Below, piece by piece: positions 44,818 to 51,397 of a stretch of 64,000 bases of DNA; within the stretch, counting starts at the first letter, position 1, and each line of letters opens with the position of its first letter. Both the position numbers and the translations under genes were made by a program. The notes under the pieces were generated by a model, which was given only the letters and a program-made list of their open reading frames with translations, made no database searches and was not told where the DNA came from. Source of the DNA: CBDBJQ01 sp965206405 (GTDB lineage Bacteria; Pseudomonadota; Alphaproteobacteria; UBA8366); the NCBI GenBank assembly GCA_965206405.1, contig CBDBJQ010000006.1:1054001-1118000 (forward strand). Direction: 5' to 3'.

Positions 44818-45099
44818 ATGGAACGCGAACAAGCTGAAATCCTGGGGTTGCATGCGCTCGGCTACATTGCCGGCGGTGAGTTCGTGGAGCGTTTCCTGGC
44901 CCTGAGTGGCCTGACGCCGGAAGGCCTGCGCGATAGCGCCGGGGACGCCGCGACGCTGGTTGCCCTCCTTGATTTCGTGCTGTTCGACGACGCGCTTGTC
45001 GTGGCCACCGCCGAGGCGATCGGATTCACGCCGGAGGATCTGGTTGCAGCCCGGCGTGCACTCATTGCAAATGATCGCCCCGCCGCCGGCGAATTCTGA
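44818..45099 (+). CDS. DUF3572 family protein
   Basis: A 93-residue protein with the alphaproteobacterial DUF3572 pattern: EQAEILGLHALGYIAGGEFV, FLALSGLTPEGLRDSAGD and VALLDFVLFDDALVVATAEA. The start at 44818 is chosen because GAAGAGG is nearby and homology begins with EREQAE; ATGs at 44767 and 44785 would add 11-17 residues. It precedes glycerate kinase by 15 nt. Function unknown; the taxonomic restriction is useful for placing the genome. Confidence 0.8.
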   Translation: MEREQAEILGLHALGYIAGGEFVERFLALSGLTPEGLRDSAGDAATLVALLDFVLFDDALVVATAEAIGFTPEDLVAARRALIANDRPAAGEF

Positions 45100-45114
45100 C
45101 CGGCAAAATTTCTG

Positions 45115-46401
45115 ATGATTCCTGTGAATCCTGAAACTTTCCTGACGGCGATGCTGAAAGCGGCGATCGCCGCCGCCGATCCGGCATACTGTCTTGCTGC
45201 GCACCTGCCGTTGCCGCCATCGGGACCATCAGGGCGGACCGTAGTTCTCGGCGCCGGCAAGGCGGCGGCGAGCATGGCTCGTGCGATCGAGCAATCCTGG
45301 CCCGGCACTATTGATGCCGGTTTGGTCGTTACGCGCTACGGCCACGGTGTTGCGTGCAATGCCATTGAAGTCGTCGAGGCGGCACATCCGGTGCCGGATG
45401 AGGTCGGTTGTGAGGCGGCGCGGCGGATTCTCGATCTTGCCTCGGATCTCGGCGAAGGGGATCTGGCGATCGTACTGGTCTCGGGCGGCGCCTCGGCGCT
45501 GCTCGCCATGCCCGGCGGGACTCTCAATCTTTCCGACAAGCAGGATATCAACCGCGCTCTGCTTCTATCCGGCGCCGACATCCACGAGATGAATTGCGTG
45601 CGCAAACACCTGTCTGCCATCAAGGGTGGTGGTCTCGCCCTTGCCGCCTGGCCGGCCAGGGCGGTGACACTGGCGATTTCCGATGTACCAGGTGATGACC
45701 CGGCGGTCATCGGTTCCGGGCCGACGGTGCCGGACCCGACAACTCTCGCCGATGCGCAGGCGATTCTCGAAAAATACGACATCGCGCTGCCGGAAGGAGT
45801 CGCCCGGCACCTGGCCACAGCGGAATCCGAAACCCCGAAACCGGGAGACACTCGCTTCGCCGATGCTGAATACCGCATGGTAGCGACACCGCAGGATTCT
45901 CTTGAAGCGGCGGCAGATGTTGCTCGAAAAGCCGGCGTCACGCCGGTTATTCTCGGTGATGCGATTGAGGGAGAAGCGCGCACGGTGGCCCGCAAAATGG
46001 CGGAAATCGCCCTGCGGGCGGCGCGCAAGAATGAACCGACAGCACCGCCGGTGGTGCTGCTGTCTGGCGGCGAGACAACGGTGGCAGTACGGGGGAGCGG
46101 CCGCGGCGGGCGCAACAGCGAGTTCCTGCTCGCGCTTGCACTTGCGCTCGACGGTGCGGCGGGGATCCACGCCCTTGCTGCAGATACCGACGGTATCGAC
46201 GGGGTCGAGGACAATGCCGGTGCGATAATCCGCCCGGACACGCTCATGCGTGCTCGCGCTGCCGGAATCGATCCAGCGGACAGGCTTGGGGACAATGACG
46301 GCTACGGGTTCTTCGAGGCGCTCGGGGATTTGGTGATAACCGGCCCGACCCTGACCAACGTGAACGATTTCAGGGCGATACTGGTGCTGCAGCAGGCCTA
46401 A
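45115..46401 (+). CDS. Glycerate 2-kinase (DUF4147/MOFRL type)
   Basis: A 428-residue kinase making 2-phosphoglycerate from glycerate. The N-terminal DUF4147 domain shows VVLGAGKAAASMARAIEQ, VLVSGGASALLAMP, NCVRKHLSAIKGGGLA and SDVPGDDPAVIGSGPTVPD. The C-terminal MOFRL domain shows GSGRGGRNSEFLLALAL and HALAADTDGIDGVEDNAGA. It would feed glyoxylate-derived carbon from glcDEF and a tartronate semialdehyde reductase into glycolysis. ATG 45115 lies 15 nt after the DUF3572 gene. Length is typical. Confidence 0.9.
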   Translation: MIPVNPETFLTAMLKAAIAAADPAYCLAAHLPLPPSGPSGRTVVLGAGKAAASMARAIEQSWPGTIDAGLVVTRYGHGVACNAIEVVEAAHPVPDEVGCEAARRILDLASDLGEGDLAIVLVSGGASALLAMPGGTLNLSDKQDINRALLLSGADIHEMNCVRKHLSAIKGGGLALAAWPARAVTLAISDVPGDDPAVIGSGPTVPDPTTLADAQAILEKYDIALPEGVARHLATAESETPKPGDTRFADAEYRMVATPQDSLEAAADVARKAGVTPVILGDAIEGEARTVARKMAEIALRAARKNEPTAPPVVLLSGGETTVAVRGSGRGGRNSEFLLALALALDGAAGIHALAADTDGIDGVEDNAGAIIRPDTLMRARAAGIDPADRLGDNDGYGFFEALGDLVITGPTLTNVNDFRAILVLQQA

Positions 46402-46411
46402 CCGAGCGGCG

Positions 46412-46470
46412 AATCAGCGTAAATCAGCGTAGACCAGATCAACGTAGACCAGATCAACGTAGAATAGAAA
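46412..46470. repeat. 10- and 15-bp tandem repeats between glycerate kinase and rhodanese genes
   Basis: Two copies of aatcagcgta (46412, 46422) are followed by two 15-bp copies of tagaccagatcaacg (46430, 46445) and a degenerate third. They fill nearly all of the 69 nt between the two convergent stop codons. Confidence 0.85.
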
Positions 46471-46803
46471 TCAGCGCAGGATAGGCAGCCCGGCCTCGAA
46501 CCACGCCTTGATGCCGCCCATCAGCCGCCAGACCGTGCCCGGATGGCCGGCAGCGGCAAGTTGCTCGGCGGCGACACCGCAGCGGATGCCATGGGCGCAA
46601 TGCAGGACTAGGCGGCGTCCCCCGTGATCGGGATCAAGATCGGGAATGGAAGCGGGGTCGAAAACGGAGAGCGATAGTAGCACGGAACCCTCTATGTGCG
46701 CTTGTTGGTGCTCATGCGATTCACGCACATCGACGAGTACGGCCGATCCCTCGTCAAGCCAGCCCTGCAGGGTGTGCGGATCAACGAATTTGCTGGAAGT
46801 CAT
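46471..46803 (-). CDS. Rhodanese-like domain protein
   Basis: A 110-residue single rhodanese domain: VLVDVRESHEHQQAHIEGSV and the active-site loop LHCAHGIRCGVAAEQLAAAG with the catalytic Cys, then VWRLMGGIKAWFEAGLP. It transfers sulfane sulfur or senses it. ATG 46803 fits the domain start; 48 extra upstream residues are rejected. It lies 89 nt downstream of the second class II aldolase on the same strand. Substrate is unknown. Confidence 0.88.
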   Translation of the reverse strand: MTSSKFVDPHTLQGWLDEGSAVLVDVRESHEHQQAHIEGSVLLSLSVFDPASIPDLDPDHGGRRLVLHCAHGIRCGVAAEQLAAAGHPGTVWRLMGGIKAWFEAGLPILR

Positions 46804-46892
46804 TGCCAGAATATCGCCGGGCCGGCTCGCACAATGGCGAAACCGGCCCGGAAAAGCCGTTCTGATATTTGCCGGAACGCCGGTTGGGCGGC

Positions 46893-47660
46893 TTAGCGCC
46901 GGAAGTCGGTGCCGGCTCTGTCGAGCTGTCGGATCAGTGCCGTCCATTCGCGCTCGCCAGGCTTGTTGTTCGCAAACCGGGCCGCGCGCTGCTGGCCGCT
47001 TTCCTCGAGCACTGAATCGGGAATCATGATCATCTTGTCGCCGGTGGACTGGGTGGCGACCTGGATGGCGCAGGATTGCTCAAGGTAATAAGCGTTGCGG
47101 AACGCCTCGGGGATCGTGCGTCCGACCGAGAGCAGGCCATGGTTGCGCAAGAGCAGATTGTCGACATCGCCGAGATTGCGCCCGAGGCTTTCCCGCTCGT
47201 CGAGGTCGGTAGCCGGCCCCTCATAATCGTGATAGGCAAGATTCGGGTACACGTAGAGTGAGTGCTGGCTTAGCGGCAAAAGGCCGCTCTCGGTTGAGGA
47301 GACGGCGATACTCGCCTTGGTGTGGAGGTGGATCACGGCACCGACGTTCTCGCGGGCGAGATAGCAGGCGCTGTGGATGGTGAAGCCGGCCTCGTTGAAT
47401 TCACCCTCTGTATTGCCGACGACCTCGCCGTCGAGGTTCATTTTCACCAGGCTCGAGGCGGTGACCTCGTCAAACAGCTCGCCGTACTGGTTCATGAGGA
47501 AGCAGTCGGGTTCGTCGGGAACCCGGGCCGAAAGGTGGGTGTAGATGAGGTCGGTCAGCCGCAACTTGTCGAGGATGCGATACAGAGCGGCGAGATTGCA
47601 GCGCGTCTCCCATTCAACGTCGCTTATTGTCTGTCGATCTGCCAGTGCGATTACGCTCAT
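46893..47660 (-). CDS. Class II aldolase/adducin family protein (second copy)
   Basis: A 255-residue paralogue of the class II aldolase at 10.6 kb. Zinc-site His are in VIHLHTKASIAVSS and RNHGLLSVGRTIPEAF. Shared blocks are LTDLIYTHLSARVPD, FDEVTASSLVKMNLDGEVVG and YHDYEGPATDLDERESLG. ATG 47660 gives a normal family length. The gene ends 89 nt upstream of the rhodanese gene and starts about 150 nt from the tRNA-Leu 3' end on the same strand. Substrate unknown. Confidence 0.85.
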   Translation of the reverse strand: MSVIALADRQTISDVEWETRCNLAALYRILDKLRLTDLIYTHLSARVPDEPDCFLMNQYGELFDEVTASSLVKMNLDGEVVGNTEGEFNEAGFTIHSACYLARENVGAVIHLHTKASIAVSSTESGLLPLSQHSLYVYPNLAYHDYEGPATDLDERESLGRNLGDVDNLLLRNHGLLSVGRTIPEAFRNAYYLEQSCAIQVATQSTGDKMIMIPDSVLEESGQQRAARFANNKPGEREWTALIRQLDRAGTDFRR

Positions 47661-47789
47661 GGATTCGGTTTCCTATAGCTGTCTTGCGCGGCCGGAACAC
47701 GCCCGTGTCCCGAAACACGCATATCTGTGATTATCTGCCCCGGCGGGGCGATCGGTCAATCTTTTCCGGGTTTTCGGGAGCCGGAACTT

Positions 47790-47807
47790 TTCCGGATTTC
47801 TCCGGAA
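47790..47807 (-). terminator. Small stem-loop just after the tRNA-Leu gene
   Basis: ttccgga and tccggaa pair perfectly (7 bp) around a 4-nt loop, 4 nt beyond the tRNA CCA end. On the minus strand the loop reads gaaa. No T-run follows, so it may be a processing or weak termination structure. Confidence 0.3.
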
Positions 47808-47811
47808 GGCT

Positions 47812-48154
47812 TGGTGCGGACGGCGGGGCTCGAACCCGCACGGCCTTTTGGGCCAACAGATTTTCATACCCGCCACGGCTTTCGCCGCCGGCACATTCCG
47901 CCGTTCGGGGTCTGGACTATCCCTTCATCCTATCGCGGCCTGGCCTCAAGCGGTCCCGGCCATGACTTAGATGCTGCCCGTCTAGTCTCTACACCTTCCT
48001 GCGGGTCGCCTCCCGCGGGCTTGGCTCGGGATTGGCATGGGCGTCAGAGCCCGGCAGCTTTCCCCGAATTTGAGCAGTTCTGCTCCCGGCGTTTCCGCCG
48101 GGGCACCCAAGTTTTTCTCAAGTCTGTTGCGTCTACCTATTCCGCCACGCCCGC
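47812..48154 (-). tRNA. tRNA-Leu(UAA) interrupted by a group I intron
   Basis: On the minus strand the 5' exon runs 48154-48120 and the 3' exon 47864-47812, giving an 88-nt tRNA with encoded CCA. The acceptor stem gcgggcg pairs with cgtccgc (one G-U). The D arm is gcggaataggtagacgc. The anticodon stem acaga/tctgt encloses the loop c-u-U|AA-a-a, with the intron between anticodon bases U34 and A35. The long variable arm (ggcc, caaaa, ggcc) and T arm (gcggg, ttcgagc, cccgc) are those of a leucine tRNA. Uninterrupted tRNA programs that ignore introns would miss it. Confidence 0.9.
47865..48119 (-). other. Group I self-splicing intron in tRNA-Leu(UAA)
   Basis: A 255-nt intron starting after U34 and ending in G before AA. 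Core elements read on the minus strand: P (aaattcggggaaa, 48059-48071), Q (caatcccgagccaag, 48020-48034), R (gtgtagagactagacgg within 47973-47994) and S (aagggatagtcc, 47914-47925). The exon end acuu can pair with gggu about 12 nt into the intron (two wobbles at the splice site, as P1 requires). Two GNRA-capped hairpins (cccggcg/gaaa and cggc/gaaa) resemble the Azoarcus tRNA-Ile intron of class IC3. No homing endonuclease gene is present. Confidence 0.88.
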
Positions 48155-48311
48155 ATCCAAAGTATGCCCGAAATACCGGCCTGTTGCATGTCCTGTGCGG
48201 AGGGCAGGGGATGCGGTAGGGAGAGGTTAGGCGATTGACCGGCGCGGATGCGCCCGATAGTTTGGGCTGATGGCCTGGCGATGTCTGTCGCCATGCCCCC
48301 GAGGCGAGGCC

Positions 48312-49268
48312 GTGTCAGCCAGAACCGATTTCCAGTCGCTGATCCTTGCGCTCCATCGGTTTTGGGCGGAGCAGGGGTGTGTCGTGCTTCAGCCCTACGA
48401 CATGGAGGTCGGCGCCGGTACCTTCCATCCGGCGACAACCTTACGCGCCCTTGGCCCGGCGCCGTGGCGATGCGCCTATGTGCAGCCCTCACGCCGGCCG
48501 GCCGACGGCCGCTATGGCGAGAATCCAAATCGCCTGCAGCACTATTACCAGTACCAGGTGCTCCTGAAACCTTCGCCGCCGGACAGCCAGGAGCTGTATC
48601 TCGAGAGTCTCACTGCCGTCGGCATCGAGCCTCTCGAGCACGACATCCGCTTCGTTGAGGACGATTGGGAAAGCCCGACCCTGGGCGCCTGGGGGCTGGG
48701 ATGGGAGGTTTGGTGTGACGGCATGGAAATCACTCAGTTCACCTATTTCCAGCAGGTCGGAGGCTTCGACTGCCGGCCGGTTTCGGTCGAGCTGACCTAC
48801 GGCCTCGAGCGCCTCGCGATGTTCGTCCAGGGGGTGGAGAACGTCTACGATCTGGACTGGAACGGCCTGCCGGCGGAGGCGGGCGGTATCCGTTATCGCA
48901 ATGTCTTCCATCGGGCCGAGGTCGAGTACTCGCGGCACAATTTTGAATTCGCCGACACAGATATGCTACGCCGCCATTTCGACGACGCCGAAAAAGAGTG
49001 CGGTGCGTTGCTCGCTGCCGGTCTTGCCCTGCCGGCCTACGACCAGTGCCTGAAGGCGAGCCATTTATTCAACCTGCTCGATGCTCGTGGCGCCATCGGC
49101 GTTGCCGAGCGCCAAGCCTACATCCTGCGGGTGCGCGAACTGGCGCGCGGTTCTGCCGAGCAATGGCTCGCAGGTGAGGACATTCCAGCCGGAGATAGTC
49201 CGGCCAAAGACAGCTTGGCTGCGCCTGTTTTGGAACAGGATAACCCGGAACAGGGCGACAATGCCTGA
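48312..49268 (+). CDS. glyQ: Glycyl-tRNA synthetase alpha subunit
   Basis: A 318-residue catalytic subunit of the bacterial heterotetrameric glycyl-tRNA synthetase: FWAEQGCVVLQPYDMEVGAG, GTFHPATTLRALGPAPWRCA, YGENPNRLQHYYQYQVLLKP, GMEITQFTYFQQVGG and ELTYGLERLAMFVQGV. GTG 48312 is preferred because GAGGCGAGG precedes it and homology starts there; ATG 48270 would add 14 residues. Its last residues (PAGDSPAKDSL) are low-complexity. The stop overlaps glyS by 8 nt. The intron-bearing tRNA-Leu lies divergently upstream. Confidence 0.93.
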   Translation: MSARTDFQSLILALHRFWAEQGCVVLQPYDMEVGAGTFHPATTLRALGPAPWRCAYVQPSRRPADGRYGENPNRLQHYYQYQVLLKPSPPDSQELYLESLTAVGIEPLEHDIRFVEDDWESPTLGAWGLGWEVWCDGMEITQFTYFQQVGGFDCRPVSVELTYGLERLAMFVQGVENVYDLDWNGLPAEAGGIRYRNVFHRAEVEYSRHNFEFADTDMLRRHFDDAEKECGALLAAGLALPAYDQCLKASHLFNLLDARGAIGVAERQAYILRVRELARGSAEQWLAGEDIPAGDSPAKDSLAAPVLEQDNPEQGDNA

Positions 49269-51336
49269 ATTCCTGCTGGAGATCGCCAGCGAGGAGATCC
49301 CGGCCGGTATGCAAGTGTCGGCGGCGGCCGCGCTGCGACAACGCATCGGCGAGGGGTTCACCGAAGCGGGTCTACCCTTCGGCGAAACCTTCGAGCTGGC
49401 CGGGCCGCGCCGTCTTGCCGTGGTGGCCCGGGACGTCGCCGAGCGCCAGCCCGATCTTAGCGAGGAGAGGCGGGGGCCGAAGGCGGATGCGCCCGAAAAA
49501 GCCGTCGCCGGCTTCCTGCGTTCCTGTGGCCTCTCTTTCCGCGAGGAACTCGAGGAGCGTGACACGCCCAAGGGCCGTTTTCTATTCGCAATCATCGAGC
49601 GCAAGGGCCAGGCCACCACCGACATCCTGCCCGGGATTATCGCCGGCGCCATGGCCGGAATATCTTGGCCAAAATCCATGCGTTGGGGAGAGGGTGAGTT
49701 CACATGGGTGCGTCCCCTGCGCTCGGTGTTCTGCCTATTCGATGGCGCGACGCTCTCGGGTCCTGTGCCGTTGACGGGCACCGATATCGCGTTTTCGGAT
49801 TCGGTGTCTGGCCACCGCCATCTCAGCACCGGCCCTGTCAGCCCCCGCGATTTCGAGAGCTACAGTGCAGAGCTGGAAGCGGCGAAGGTGATTGTTGACC
49901 AGGCGGTGCGGCAGGAGCGGATTGCCGAGGATCTCGCGACGCTGGCGACGGCAGACGGTCTGGCACTGCGCGAGGACCCCGCTCTCCTGGATGAAGTTGT
50001 CGGGCTGGTCGAATGGCCGGTGACGGCCCTGGGAGCGATCGACGCTAATTTCATGGCTCTTCCCGAAGAAGTTTTGGTCGCCTCGATGCGCACGCACCAG
50101 AAATACTTCGCGTTGCTGGATTCCGGCGGCGCCATGGCATCCCGCTTTGCCGTGGTCATGAATACCGAGCCGGCCGGAGGCTCCGCCACCGTTGTCGCCG
50201 GCAACGAACGGGTGTTGCGGGCCCGTCTCACCGACGCCGAGTTCTTCTGGAACCAGGATCGGGGCATACCCCTGGCTGACAGGGCGACGCGGCTCAAGGA
50301 TGTGGTGTTCCATGCAAAGCTGGGGACGCTGGACGAGAAAACCGACCGGATGCAGGCGCTGGCAACCAGGATTTGCGGCTGGGTGCCTGGCGCCGACCGC
50401 AACGGCGTGCGCTCATCCGCCCGGCTTGCCAAGGCTGACCTTGTTTCCGGCATGGTCGGCGAGTTCCCCGAACTCCAGGGTGTGATCGGCCGGTATTATG
50501 CGCTGCATGACGGAGAATCGGCGGAGGTCGCCACCGCCATCGCCGAGCATTACGCGCCGCAGGGCCCCGACGACATTTGTCCCGCGGCACCGGTTTCAGT
50601 CTGTGTCGCGCTCGCCGACAAGGTCGATACCCTGGTCGGCTTCTGGAGCATCGACGAGAAGCCGACTGGCACCCGGGACCCTTATGCCCTGCGACGGGCG
50701 GCGCTCGGCGTCATCCGGCTGATCACCGAGAACCACATCCACCTGCCATTATCAGAGCTGCTAACCCACGCCGCTGGCCTCTATCGCGAGGTGGGGCAGG
50801 GTTTCGATATTGACGACCTGATGGCGTTCATTGCCCGCCGCCTGGAGGTCTACCTGCGTGGCACGGGGGCATCGCATGATCTGATTGACGCGGTCTTTGC
50901 GCTTGATGGCGAGGACGATCTCGTGCGCCTGCTGGCCAGGGTCCGTGCCTTGGGTGCGTTCATCGAGACCGATGACGGGGCTAATCTCCTGGTCGCCTAT
51001 CGACGGGCCGCCAACATTGTCGCCATCGAGGACGGCAAGGATGGCGTGGCCCGCAGCGGGCCCGCTGACCGAGCGGCCTTTGCCGGCGAAGAGGAAACGG
51101 TTCTCGCCGGGGCGCTGGACACGGCGTCCGAAGAGATATCCGGAGCTCTTGGTGGCGGGGATTTCGAGGGCGCGATGGCGGCGATGGCGCGGCTGCGCCG
51201 GCCGGTCGATCGATTTTTTGACAAGGTCACGGTCAATGCCGAAGACCCGGCGCTTAGGGACAATCGCCTGAAGCTTCTTGCCGAGATCCGCGAGACCATG
51301 AACCAGGTCGCAAATTTCGGTCGTCTCGAGGGATAG
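49261..51336 (+). CDS. glyS: Glycyl-tRNA synthetase beta subunit
   Basis: A 691-residue partner of GlyQ that provides tRNA recognition. It begins MPEFLLEIASEEIPAGMQ, and shows GPRRLAVVARDV, GISWPKSMRWGEGEFTWVRP, EEVLVASMRTHQKYFAL, FFWNQDR and DKVDTLVGFWSIDEKPTGTR. The C-terminal anticodon-binding part ends FFDKVTVNAEDPALRDNRLK. ATG 49261 overlaps the glyQ end, so translation is coupled. Length is typical. Confidence 0.95.
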   Translation: MPEFLLEIASEEIPAGMQVSAAAALRQRIGEGFTEAGLPFGETFELAGPRRLAVVARDVAERQPDLSEERRGPKADAPEKAVAGFLRSCGLSFREELEERDTPKGRFLFAIIERKGQATTDILPGIIAGAMAGISWPKSMRWGEGEFTWVRPLRSVFCLFDGATLSGPVPLTGTDIAFSDSVSGHRHLSTGPVSPRDFESYSAELEAAKVIVDQAVRQERIAEDLATLATADGLALREDPALLDEVVGLVEWPVTALGAIDANFMALPEEVLVASMRTHQKYFALLDSGGAMASRFAVVMNTEPAGGSATVVAGNERVLRARLTDAEFFWNQDRGIPLADRATRLKDVVFHAKLGTLDEKTDRMQALATRICGWVPGADRNGVRSSARLAKADLVSGMVGEFPELQGVIGRYYALHDGESAEVATAIAEHYAPQGPDDICPAAPVSVCVALADKVDTLVGFWSIDEKPTGTRDPYALRRAALGVIRLITENHIHLPLSELLTHAAGLYREVGQGFDIDDLMAFIARRLEVYLRGTGASHDLIDAVFALDGEDDLVRLLARVRALGAFIETDDGANLLVAYRRAANIVAIEDGKDGVARSGPADRAAFAGEEETVLAGALDTASEEISGALGGGDFEGAMAAMARLRRPVDRFFDKVTVNAEDPALRDNRLKLLAEIRETMNQVANFGRLEG

Positions 51337-51397
51337 GTACGGCGATAAGCATGGGGACGGGCACAGGCATGGGCCGGAAAACGCCAGGGAGCATGTG

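Noticed and set aside
47727..48230. Plus-strand open frames over the tRNA-Leu region
   Set aside because: They run across the tRNA exons and intron core on the opposite strand. RNA structure explains the sequence better.
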